Below, in pieces: positions 53,053-60,519 of a stretch of DNA of 64,000 nucleotides (position 1 is the first letter of the stretch; each line of letters begins with the position of its first letter). A model generated the notes under the pieces. The model was not told where the DNA came from. It saw nothing but the letters and a program-made list of their open reading frames with translations, and searched no databases. The stretch spans positions 15,564 to 79,563 of the forward strand of contig CAYMEV010000018.1 of the NCBI GenBank assembly GCA_964389675.1, written 5' to 3'. The translations under genes and the position numbers were made by a program. The stretch is from CAYMEV01 sp964389675 [NCBI: uncultured Candidatus Sumerlaeota bacterium] (GTDB taxonomy: Bacteria > CAYMEV01).

Positions 53053-54960
53053 CTAAATTGCTTTTATTCCGTTATAGTCCTTTTTATGGAGAAGTATCTT
53101 GAGATTATCGGCTATTGACTGATAATCAATCCCGCTTTGCCTCAGCAGGTCTTCCCTTTTCCCGTGCTCGATGAATCTGTCAGGTATTGCAAGGATCCTT
53201 ATCATCCTGCCTGGTTTGTTTTTGCCTGCTATATAAGCATTGACAGCACTTCCGAAACCCCCGGTCAGCGAACCTTCTTCTACTGTCAGGACAGGTATGT
53301 TCTTCATAATTATCCAGTCCAGCAATTCAGAATCAAGCGGCTTTATAAACCTTGCATTGATCAGCATCGGGTTTGCTTTGCTGTCCTTGATCAGGTCAAA
53401 AGCCTTAAGGGATTCATTCACCATGCTTCCAACAGCAATAACAGCGATATTCGCATCTTCGGAGCCTCTTAGTATTTCCCATTTGCCTATAGGCAGCCTC
53501 TTTGGAAATTCGTCGTTCATGACACCGTTTGCACAGCCCCTCGGGTACCTTATGGAGCAGGGCCCTTTCTCAAAATAGGCTGTATAAAGGAGATCCTTCA
53601 GTTCATCTTCATCCTTGGGTGCCATGACAGTCATATTAGGAACCATATTCATAAAGCTGATGTCAAATACCCCGTGGTGCGTGGGGCCATCATCACCAAC
53701 CAGGCCGGCCCTGTCCATGCAGAAAACTACGGGAAGATTCTGAAGGGCAACATCATGAATGACCTGATCGACAGCTCTTTGCATAAATGTTGAATATATA
53801 GCAACATATGGTTTTTTTGCATCGGCAGCCAGCCCTGCGGCAAATGTAACAGCATGCCCTTCTGCTATACCTACATCAAAAAACCTGTCCGGGAATTTCT
53901 CGGCAAATTCTGTCAGGCCTGTTCCATCAAGCATTGCAGCTGATATTCCTATGATATCATTATATTTCTCACCAAGGAGCTTCATTGTAGTACCAAAAGC
54001 ACCTGAGTAGGAGATCGCGGAGCTTTTTCGTGTCTGACCGCTTTCTATGAGGAAAGGCTTGGAACTGTGAAATTCGGTGGGGCTTTCCTCAGCATACTGA
54101 TATCCCTTGCCCTTTTTCGTCAATATATGGAGTATATTTGGGCCTTTCAGGTTTTTAACATTATTGAATGTCTTTATCAGAGCGGGTATGTTATGCCCGT
54201 CAATTGGGCCTATATAACGGAATCCAAGCTCTTCGAATATGCTTCCAGGAAGTATTATGTTCTTCAGGCTTTCTTCAACCTTTTTTACGAATTTATAGAG
54301 TGTTTCTCCCTTTTCCGTAAATCCCTTCACCTTGTTCAGGAGCTCTGTCCTGACCCTGTTGTAGTACTTTCCTGTAATAAGATTATTGAGATACCTGGAC
54401 ATGGCCCCGACATTTTTTGATATGGACATCTCATTGTCATTAAGGACAACCGTAAAATCAATATTTGTGTGCCCGGAATTGTTCAGTGCTTCGTAAGCCA
54501 GGCCATTTGATATTGATCCGTCGCCTATTACAGCTATCACATTGTTCTTCTTCTCAATAAGGCTGCGGGATACGGCAAATCCGCAGGCAGCCGAAATGGA
54601 TGTACTTGAGTGCCCTGTACCGAAAACATCATATACGCTCTCAGACCTCTTGGGAAAACCTGAAAGCCCCTCGTACTGCCTGATAGTATGAAATTTGCGG
54701 TACCTGTTTGTAAGGATCTTATATGCATAGGACTGATGGCCTACATCCCATATTATCTTGTCAAAAGGAGGATTATAGCAGTACAGGAGAGCCAGGGTAA
54801 GTTCAACTACTCCAAGGCTTGACGCAAGATGCCCTCCATTTTTGCTTACAGTATTTATAATCAGGTCCCTTACTTCCTGAGCAAGCCCTGTCAGTTCCGG
54901 ACTGCTGAGAGATTTAATCCCGTCAGGAAAACTGGTCTCTTCAAGAATTTTATAATCCAT
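53053..54960 (-). CDS. dxs: 1-Deoxy-D-xylulose-5-phosphate synthase
   Basis: A 635-residue ThDP enzyme opening the MEP isoprenoid pathway (pyruvate + glyceraldehyde 3-phosphate). Seen: IWDVGHQSYAYKILT, FGTGHSSTSISAACG, the ThDP/Mg motif GDGSISNGLAYEALNNSG, GPIDGHN, FDVGIAEGHAVTFAAGLA, MDRAGLVGDDGPTHHGVFD and EEGSLTGGFG. Complete length. Twelve bases after ispA in one transcript, linking the first step and chain elongation. Confidence 0.97.
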   Translation of the reverse strand: MDYKILEETSFPDGIKSLSSPELTGLAQEVRDLIINTVSKNGGHLASSLGVVELTLALLYCYNPPFDKIIWDVGHQSYAYKILTNRYRKFHTIRQYEGLSGFPKRSESVYDVFGTGHSSTSISAACGFAVSRSLIEKKNNVIAVIGDGSISNGLAYEALNNSGHTNIDFTVVLNDNEMSISKNVGAMSRYLNNLITGKYYNRVRTELLNKVKGFTEKGETLYKFVKKVEESLKNIILPGSIFEELGFRYIGPIDGHNIPALIKTFNNVKNLKGPNILHILTKKGKGYQYAEESPTEFHSSKPFLIESGQTRKSSAISYSGAFGTTMKLLGEKYNDIIGISAAMLDGTGLTEFAEKFPDRFFDVGIAEGHAVTFAAGLAADAKKPYVAIYSTFMQRAVDQVIHDVALQNLPVVFCMDRAGLVGDDGPTHHGVFDISFMNMVPNMTVMAPKDEDELKDLLYTAYFEKGPCSIRYPRGCANGVMNDEFPKRLPIGKWEILRGSEDANIAVIAVGSMVNESLKAFDLIKDSKANPMLINARFIKPLDSELLDWIIMKNIPVLTVEEGSLTGGFGSAVNAYIAGKNKPGRMIRILAIPDRFIEHGKREDLLRQSGIDYQSIADNLKILLHKKDYNGIKAI

Positions 54961-54972
54961 ATTTCAATACCC

Positions 54973-55902
54973 TCATCTTTCTCTGAATCTCAGAAATTTT
55001 GCAAATTCAGCAAGATATCTTCCCTTCTCATTGAAGCTTTCAACGGATTTCTTTGCATTATAATAAAGGGAATCCGCAAACATCTCAACATTGCTCCTGC
55101 CAAAAAGCTTTACTGCTGTAACTTTATCGTTTTTTACATCGCTCTCTACTGATTTTCCAATTGTATTCTGATCGCTTATTACTTCAAGAAGATCATCTAT
55201 GATCTGAAACAGTATTCCTATATTCTTTGCATAACTCGAGAGCTGGGACCGGGATTCGCTGTCTGCACCGGAAAGGATGCAGGCAGTGTTTACAGAAAGC
55301 TCAATAAGCCTGGATGTCTTAAGCTCGATCATATGTATATATTTCTGTTCCAGAAGCTGATCCCTGCTGTTAAGCTTCATATCCATTATCTGCCCTCCGA
55401 CCATGCCGTCAAAACCAATATGTTCATCAAAAAGGCTTATTACATTCCCTTTCTTCTCCTTTGAAAGCCCCGTACTCTCCAGAAGCTCAATAAGAGCATA
55501 CATGACACCCTCAAGGATAATGCTTCCTGTATATGATGCAAATTCCGGATTGTACCTGCAGTGAAGCGTAGGTTTGCCCCTCCGCAGATCATCATTATCC
55601 ATGCATGGAAGATCGTCATGCACCAGGCTGTAAGAATGTATAAACTCTATAAGGGACAGGATATCAATGAAAACATCCCTCTTTGAATCAAACATCTCCA
55701 GGACCAGGATTCCCAGGATGGGCCTGATACGCTTGCCTCCAGAAAAAAGCACATATTCTATTGCATCCCGGATATTTTCATCATAGCTTAAAAGGCTCAT
55801 TACCCTTTTCAGGCTGTTTTCAACATCCTTTTTTTTGCTAAAAATAATATTGATGTCAAATCCTTCAGAAGGCTGTTTAACATCTTTAAGGCCTGCTGAC
55901 AT
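54973..55902 (-). CDS. ispA: Farnesyl/geranylgeranyl-type polyprenyl synthase
   Basis: A 309-residue short-chain trans-prenyltransferase. GGKRIRP binds isopentenyl diphosphate; the first Asp-rich motif is VHDDLPCMDNDDLRRG (D96, D97, D102), with KPTLH following; GGQIMDM is present. The second Asp-rich motif reads IIDDLLEVISD, so the usual last Asp of DDxxD is Glu240. Length and DDLPxMD spacing fit IspA-type farnesyl diphosphate synthases, but product chain length cannot be read reliably. Follows the Glu-rich repeat gene by nine bases. Confidence 0.9.
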   Translation of the reverse strand: MSAGLKDVKQPSEGFDINIIFSKKKDVENSLKRVMSLLSYDENIRDAIEYVLFSGGKRIRPILGILVLEMFDSKRDVFIDILSLIEFIHSYSLVHDDLPCMDNDDLRRGKPTLHCRYNPEFASYTGSIILEGVMYALIELLESTGLSKEKKGNVISLFDEHIGFDGMVGGQIMDMKLNSRDQLLEQKYIHMIELKTSRLIELSVNTACILSGADSESRSQLSSYAKNIGILFQIIDDLLEVISDQNTIGKSVESDVKNDKVTAVKLFGRSNVEMFADSLYYNAKKSVESFNEKGRYLAEFAKFLRFRER

Positions 55903-55911
55903 ATTACCTCC

Positions 55912-58077
55912 CTACATACCGAGGTTTGATTCGTCACCTGCAGCTAATATATCAATCAGGGCCTCATGGTAAAAATCACGGCTCTTCTTCACTGTTTCGC
56001 TCACTCTGCCGTCATAAAGGGCTCTTCCCCTGTCAATATGAACTTTTAAGAGCTGGTAGAGATTCTTGTTAAGACGGCCCTTCTTCACATCCTCTTCATA
56101 ATATAGCTTGATCTCGGATACTACAAGCCTGGCAAACCTCCTGGCCTCATCAAACAGGGTCTGCTCCTCCTCTGATAATTCTTCTTCCTCTGCTGCAGCC
56201 TCCTCTTTGACAGGCTGTTCTTTGATCTCTTCAGGTATGGGGCCGAGTTCACCCTCTATTTCACCCTCAATATCGTTTTCATCAAAACCCATATCATCCT
56301 CATCAAATTCGCTGTCCCTTATCTGCTGAGTCCTGTCCCCTGCATATCTGCCAGTCTCAGGTTCAGGCATTTCCTGCTCAATGTCCTCATCTGGCATGGA
56401 TTCTGCCTCTTCAAGCAATTCAGACGATTGCTCCTCCTCATAATCAAAATTATCCTCCTCCAGTACTTCCTCGTCAAATTCAGAATCCTCCCTGGGGATC
56501 GTCAGCTCATCTGTAATATCCCTCTTCTCTTTATTATCAGACCTGTCAATAAAACCTTCTTCCTCTGCTTCGGCTTCTGCTACATCTTCTTTTTCCTCAG
56601 CTTCACCCGCTATATCATCAGATTCTTCAAAATCCTCCTCCATCATCCCTGCTGCATCATCAATGTATATCTGCTCTGTCTCTCTGTCCAGCTCCTCTTC
56701 CTCTTCAACAAATGATCCGCTTTCTATTTCCTCTTCTGAAACCCCGTCTTCTTCTTCAATATCTTCTTCAGCCTGCAGTACTTCTGCCTCTGCTTCTGGT
56801 TCTGGTTCTTCCTCTTCAGCAAAAGGCCCGCTTTCCATTTCCTCTTCTGGAACCACGGCTTCTTCTTCAACATCTTCTTCAGCCTGCAGTATTTCCGCCT
56901 CTGCTTCTGGTTCTGGTTCTTCCTCTTCAGCAAAAGACCCGCTTTCTATTTCCTCTTCTGGAACCACGGCTCCTTCTTCAATATCTTCTTCAGCCTGCAG
57001 TATTTCCGCCTCTGCTTCTGGTTCTGGTTCTTCCTCTTCAGCAAAAGACCCGCTTTCTATTTCCTCTTCTGGAACCACGGCTCCTTCTTCAATATCTTCT
57101 TCAGCATGCAGTACTTCTGCCTCTTCTTCTGGTTCTGGTTCTTCCTGCAGGCCTTCCTGTATGCTTTCCCTGACCTCTTCCGGTTCATCCTTTTCAAACC
57201 TGTCCTGTTTAAGTATTGTCCTCTTCTGCAGCCTTTCTTCTGAATCCATATACTGTGTTATATCAAGAACAGGATAGTGAGGCTCGGTCTTTCTTTTTGC
57301 AAAAGTCAGCTCCATCTTCAGTTCTGCAGTGATAAGCAGGATGTCGAGAAGATGCGCATATTCCCATACATTTCTGTTGAATACGAAAACGGCAACGACC
57401 GTGCCCTTCAGAAGGATGGGGAATATTGAAACAGTATCATTTTTTTCAAAGCCCAGTGCTTCGAATATTGAAGCATCCTTATCCGGAACCGGCCCGATAT
57501 AAGGTGCTTTATTGTGATATACCCCGGTAATTATATTTTCCTCATCAAGGGCTATCTTCAAATTCTGGACCATGGGTTTTACCTCTGATGGCTCCTTATC
57601 CCTGACATAGCCCTCATAGCCGGCAAAACACCCTTGATTCCTGCGTTCAAGGAATAAAAAGACCTTATCTGAGATCGCTGTGCAGAAATTAAAGGCTTCC
57701 TTTACTATCTGGGGCTGACTGTCATACTGCTTTATTTCAGCAATAGCCTCCCTTAACAGTTTAATGTGGTCATAGGAGGAAAGAGGCCTCTGAACCTCAT
57801 ATGTGATATCATTCGTGATTTTCTTTCTTTTTATTATATCCCTGTTTATAACTGTTGTATATGACTGCCTGATCTCATCCTCCAAAGCCTTCATCCGTCC
57901 CTTTTCAACCAGGTCATCAATATTTGGACTGGAAATATTGCCTGTAATTTTTGTCCTGAGCAATGAGATTTTATCATCTATCTCTTCTATGGACTCAAGC
58001 AGATCGCTGAAGCCATTATTTGATTTATTCTGGATTTTATCGATAACTTGCTTTAATAAGCTGTAAACCTCCTGCAT
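55912..58077 (-). CDS. GAF-like protein with a Glu-rich 37-residue tandem repeat tract
   Basis: A 721-residue soluble protein I cannot name. Residues about 1-65 are helical. About 95-270 look like a GAF-type fold (GCFAGYEGYVRDKEPSE, VSIFPILLKGTVVAVFVFNRNVWEYAHLLDIL). About 300-640 is extremely acidic, containing about four tandem 37-residue units of the type EEEPEPEAEAEILQAEED plus VVPEEEIESGSF. The C-terminal 80 residues are a helical module (LFDEARRFARLVVSEIKLYYEED, LYQLLKVHIDRGRALYDGRV) of a kind I recall on the ends of several uncharacterised bacterial proteins. It is first in the run leading to ispA-dxs, with AGGAGG ahead of its ATG. Function unknown. Confidence 0.75.
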   Translation of the reverse strand: MQEVYSLLKQVIDKIQNKSNNGFSDLLESIEEIDDKISLLRTKITGNISSPNIDDLVEKGRMKALEDEIRQSYTTVINRDIIKRKKITNDITYEVQRPLSSYDHIKLLREAIAEIKQYDSQPQIVKEAFNFCTAISDKVFLFLERRNQGCFAGYEGYVRDKEPSEVKPMVQNLKIALDEENIITGVYHNKAPYIGPVPDKDASIFEALGFEKNDTVSIFPILLKGTVVAVFVFNRNVWEYAHLLDILLITAELKMELTFAKRKTEPHYPVLDITQYMDSEERLQKRTILKQDRFEKDEPEEVRESIQEGLQEEPEPEEEAEVLHAEEDIEEGAVVPEEEIESGSFAEEEEPEPEAEAEILQAEEDIEEGAVVPEEEIESGSFAEEEEPEPEAEAEILQAEEDVEEEAVVPEEEMESGPFAEEEEPEPEAEAEVLQAEEDIEEEDGVSEEEIESGSFVEEEEELDRETEQIYIDDAAGMMEEDFEESDDIAGEAEEKEDVAEAEAEEEGFIDRSDNKEKRDITDELTIPREDSEFDEEVLEEDNFDYEEEQSSELLEEAESMPDEDIEQEMPEPETGRYAGDRTQQIRDSEFDEDDMGFDENDIEGEIEGELGPIPEEIKEQPVKEEAAAEEEELSEEEQTLFDEARRFARLVVSEIKLYYEEDVKKGRLNKNLYQLLKVHIDRGRALYDGRVSETVKKSRDFYHEALIDILAAGDESNLGM
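56691..57150. repeat. Coding tandem repeat, 111-base period
   Basis: Four near-identical 111-base units (37 codons) lie inside the Glu-rich gene: the landmark AGCCTGCAG (AGCATGCAG in the last) recurs at 56770, 56881, 56992 and 57103. Whole-codon period, so gain or loss of units keeps the frame. Confidence 0.92.
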
Positions 58078-58293
58078 ATTATAAGCCTCCTAATATTATA
58101 CTAAGACATATATTCTATTATATACATTGAAAAGATACAATAAGTTTTTGAAATATGCAAATATTTTTGTTGATTATTTTAATTAATATATTAAAAGCAT
58201 TATCTGTTTTGATTATGCATATGAAAAGAATTGAACAGCTTAGAAAGCAATAGGTATATTAAATGAATATGTCATCAGTGTGTCATAAATTGT

Positions 58294-58322
58294 TTGACAC
58301 CGGGCAAAAACCATAATATATT
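58294..58322 (+). promoter_or_regulatory. Sigma-70-type promoter for tRNA-Val and probably the infC operon
   Basis: TTGACA (58294-58299), 17-base spacer, TATATT (58317-58322), start near 58329. It lies in the 283-base divergent gap 58078-58360, which otherwise is AT-rich with nothing else I can assign. Confidence 0.8.
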
Positions 58323-58360
58323 TGACAGATTATCCGCCTTTTCAGGGGCTGATGGTATGA

Positions 58361-58432
58361 AGGCGCGTAACTCAGTGGGAGAGTGCTACCTTGACATGGT
58401 AGAAGTCGGCGGTTCAATCCCGCCCGTGCCTA
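58361..58432 (+). tRNA. tRNA-Val (anticodon GAC)
   Basis: A full cloverleaf: acceptor AGGCGCG/CGTGCCT with one G-U pair, D-arm ACTC/GAGT, anticodon stem CTACC/GGTAG around TTGACAT (GAC, reads GUC/GUU), variable loop AAGTC, T-arm GGCGG/CCGCC with loop TTCAATC, discriminator A. The CCA end is not encoded. Confidence 0.97.
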
Positions 58433-58463
58433 TGTGAAAATTTAAATATTTTTAGGAGGTACT

Positions 58464-58505
58464 TTGAATACAAAATTTCAAGCATGGATAAGAAACAAAG
58501 AATAA
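58464..58505 (+). promoter_or_regulatory. Possible 13-codon leader ORF overlapping the infC start
   Basis: A strong AGGAGGT (58454-58460) stands four bases before TTG 58464, which opens a 13-codon frame (MNTKFQAWIRNKE) ending at TAA 58503-58505, out of frame with infC and past its ATG at 58484. The infC starts themselves (ATT 58475, ATG 58484) are 15 and 24 bases from this site. Confidence 0.35.
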
Positions 58506-58999
58506 ATGATCAAATACCCGAAGGAAGTGTCAGATTAATTGATGAAGAAGGGACTCAATACGGAATTGTTTCTTTGGAAGAGGCGTTAAGGATATCTGAA
58601 AGCAAGGGACTGGACCTTGTTGAGGTATCACCTGATTCAGATCCAAGAGTCGTAAAAATAATGGATTTTGGCAAGCATAGATATGCCAAAAAGAAAAAGC
58701 TTCAGGAAGCCAAAAAAAAGCAGAAGAATATTCAGCTGAAAACAGTAAGAATGACACCCAGGACAGATATCCACGATTATGAATTCAAGCTGAAGGATAT
58801 AAGGAAATTTCTAAATATGGGCAATAAGGTCAAGATCATGATTAAATTCAAGGGAAGAGAGCTTGCCCACAAGGACAGGGGAATGCTTGTGATCGAAAAG
58901 CTGAACGAAGACCTCAAGGATATTGCAAAAGCTATTGCTCCATCAGAATTTGAAGGAAGAAATCTGGTTGCTATATATTGCCCGATTAAAACAAAATAG
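58484..58999 (+). CDS. infC: Translation initiation factor IF-3
   Basis: A 171-residue IF-3 that checks initiator tRNA and start codons on the 30S subunit. N-domain RINDQIPEGSVRLIDEEGTQYGIVSLEEAL and LVEVSPDSDPRVVKIMDFGKHRY; basic linker KKKKLQEAKKKQK; C-domain VRMTPRTDIHDYEFKLKDIRKFL and KVKIMIKFKGRELAHKDRG. The start is uncertain: ATG 58484 lacks a nearby ribosome-binding site, and an in-frame ATT at 58475 recalls the AUU start used for autoregulation in E. coli infC. Followed by rpmI and rplT, the standard operon. Confidence 0.96.
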   Translation: MDKKQRINDQIPEGSVRLIDEEGTQYGIVSLEEALRISESKGLDLVEVSPDSDPRVVKIMDFGKHRYAKKKKLQEAKKKQKNIQLKTVRMTPRTDIHDYEFKLKDIRKFLNMGNKVKIMIKFKGRELAHKDRGMLVIEKLNEDLKDIAKAIAPSEFEGRNLVAIYCPIKTK

Positions 59000-59037
59000 C
59001 AGACTAATAAAACTAACAATAAAAGAGGTAGATTATT

Positions 59038-59229
59038 ATGCCAAAGATGAAAACGAATAAAAGCGCAGCAAAGAGATTCAAACTGACTGCAACAGGCAAG
59101 ATAAAAAGACATAAAGCATATCATTCTCATATCTTGACAAAAAAATCAAGCAAGAGAAAGAGACAGCTTAGAAAGGCAACATATGTCAGCAAATCTGATT
59201 TTAGAAAAATCAGGATATTAATAAACTAA
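59038..59229 (+). CDS. rpmI: Ribosomal protein bL35
   Basis: A 63-residue, highly basic protein beginning [23 protein letters not shown], the invariant bL35 start. Between infC and rplT as in most bacteria. Confidence 0.97.
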   Translation: MPKMKTNKSAAKRFKLTATGKIKRHKAYHSHILTKKSSKRKRQLRKATYVSKSDFRKIRILIN

Positions 59230-59253
59230 TTTTGATTATTTAGGAGAATTGTC

Positions 59254-59610
59254 ATGTCAAGAGTTAAAAGAGGAGTTGGAAATACTAAAAAGAAACACAA
59301 CCTCAGGGTAGCTACCAAGGGTTTTTACGGCAGGAGAAAAAATCTCTTAAGAACTCAGATGGAAGCATACCGCAGATCATTAATGAACTCATATATAGAC
59401 CGCAAAAGGAAAAAAAGAGAGTTTAGACAGCTCTGGATAATACGTATAAATGCTATCTGCAGAAAATACGGAATTAAGTATTCAGAGTTCATCCACAGGC
59501 TCAGGTCCAATAATATAAGCCTGGACAGGAAGATCCTTGCTTCTATGGCGGTTAATGACGAAAAGGGTTTTGAATCTCTGATAAAATCGTGCAGCCCAGA
59601 AGGTAAATGA
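59254..59610 (+). CDS. rplT: Ribosomal protein bL20
   Basis: A 118-residue bL20, needed early in 50S assembly and often autoregulating this operon. Starts SRVKRGVGNTKKKHNLRVATKGFYGRRKNLL, with the usual AYRDRKxKKREFRxLWIxRINA-type helix and LASMAVNDEKGFESL. Its stop overlaps the next start (ATGA). Confidence 0.98.
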   Translation: MSRVKRGVGNTKKKHNLRVATKGFYGRRKNLLRTQMEAYRRSLMNSYIDRKRKKREFRQLWIIRINAICRKYGIKYSEFIHRLRSNNISLDRKILASMAVNDEKGFESLIKSCSPEGK

Positions 59611-59915
59611 TCGTGGAGCAGGAAGACCTATTCTCTGTCCTGGAAAATAAAATAGAGTCTTTATTAAGTATTTCCGAGCAGAACGATGAAAAGATCTGCC
59701 TGCTTGAAGAGGACATAAGAAAGAAAGCTGTTTCCCTCTCTGAAATGGAAGCAGAATTAACAGATCATACTGATAGATTGAAGGACTATGGCACTCTAAA
59801 AAAGTTCCTTGCTTTTTCGATCAAAGATAACTATATTTTAAGTATGAAGAACATGCAGACAAGGGAACGGATAAAACAGCTTCTTAATAAACTGGATTCT
59901 GCACTAAAAAAATAA
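59607..59915 (+). CDS. Small coiled-coil protein between rplT and zapA
   Basis: A 102-residue protein I do not recognise by family. Residues about 5-65 form a Leu/Glu-rich coiled coil (LFSVLENKIESLLSISEQND, KICLLEEDIRKKAVSLSEMEAEL), then a basic C-terminal part (MQTRERIKQLLNKLDSALKK). No signal or membrane segment. It is translationally coupled to rplT by ATGA overlap and precedes zapA by 33 bases, so a role in cell division next to ZapA (ZapB-like in style, not in demonstrable sequence) is possible. Confidence 0.75.
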   Translation: MIVEQEDLFSVLENKIESLLSISEQNDEKICLLEEDIRKKAVSLSEMEAELTDHTDRLKDYGTLKKFLAFSIKDNYILSMKNMQTRERIKQLLNKLDSALKK

Positions 59916-59948
59916 AAAAAGAAAGATAGGATCAAGTGAATAAACTGT

Positions 59949-60239
59949 ATGAGTAATGAACAGAAACTGGAAATAAAGATAAAGGGAGAACGCTATTATC
60001 TTAATACAGATCTTCCAGAAGAATACATAAAGCACTTGATTGAATATATGAACAAATATATTGAGCGATACCCTCAATATAGGAAACTGGACGAGAGACA
60101 AAGAGCAGTACTGTCATCGATCAATATTCTGAACGATTACTGGCAGTATAAGATAAAAAATCTTATCAGAACTGAAAAGCTGATTAATAGGATTGACAGC
60201 TATTTAATTCATGAAGATAACAAAAACATTGAAAAATAG
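59949..60239 (+). CDS. zapA: Cell division protein ZapA
   Basis: A 96-residue FtsZ-ring stabiliser. It has the ZapA layout: N-terminal strand pair (KLEIKIKGERYYLNTDLPEEYIKHLIEYMNKYI), then a long helix with a conserved-type AVLSSINILNDYW segment (compare the AALNIADE/L positions of the family) and a coiled-coil tail. A likely 6S RNA follows directly, as it does in many bacteria, which supports the call. Confidence 0.82.
   Translation: MSNEQKLEIKIKGERYYLNTDLPEEYIKHLIEYMNKYIERYPQYRKLDERQRAVLSSINILNDYWQYKIKNLIRTEKLINRIDSYLIHEDNKNIEK
60193..60221 (+). promoter_or_regulatory. Candidate promoter for the 6S-like RNA
   Basis: TTGACA (60193-60198), 17-base spacer, GATAAC (60216-60221), inside the 3' end of zapA and about 20-25 bases before the RNA's closing stem. 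Confidence 0.5.
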
Positions 60240-60243
60240 AATG

Positions 60244-60430
60244 ATACACCCCTGTAATGCTTGTGATGATATAAGATATTTGAGCCAACACTCAAGCCAT
60301 GAGGATTGTCATCTGGTATGGTGTGCATACCCTGATTTATCAGGGGAGCCTAAAATACTACACAGTCCTCCCTGTAGATATTTACAGGTTCAAAATTCTC
60401 TTATACACACGGCACCATATGGGGGTGTAT
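60244..60430 (+). ncRNA. ssrS: Probable 6S RNA
   Basis: The 280-base gap between zapA and rny has no gene but folds as a long hairpin closed by ATACACCCC (60244-60252) with GGGGTGTAT (60422-60430), giving 187 bases, the normal 6S size. The apical part CCCTGATTTATCAGGG then GAGCCTAAAATACT closely parallels the E. coli 6S segment CTCGG...CCGAG then AAGCCTTAAAACTG. TTTGAGCC and GGTTCAA also have E. coli counterparts. Position directly after zapA is the classic one. Known role: mimics an open promoter and holds sigma-70 RNA polymerase. A sequence-structure search was not possible here. Confidence 0.78.
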
Positions 60431-60519
60431 ATCTCTCCTGATATCTTCTGATAACCCGGTATAGCCAGTTCTTTTTTGTCTCTTGAGTCTAAATTTATTA
60501 AACAGGAGGTTATTGGTTC

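Noticed and set aside
56691-57150. Evenly spaced repeats considered as a CRISPR array
   Set aside because: Period is 111 bases with no unique spacers; the whole unit is repeated and stays in frame inside a coding gene. No cas genes.
56663-57277. Long plus-strand open frames (up to about 200 residues, Ser- or Leu-rich) opposite the Glu-rich gene
   Set aside because: They are antisense images of the GAG/GAA-rich 111-base repeats; low-complexity translation, no ribosome-binding site.
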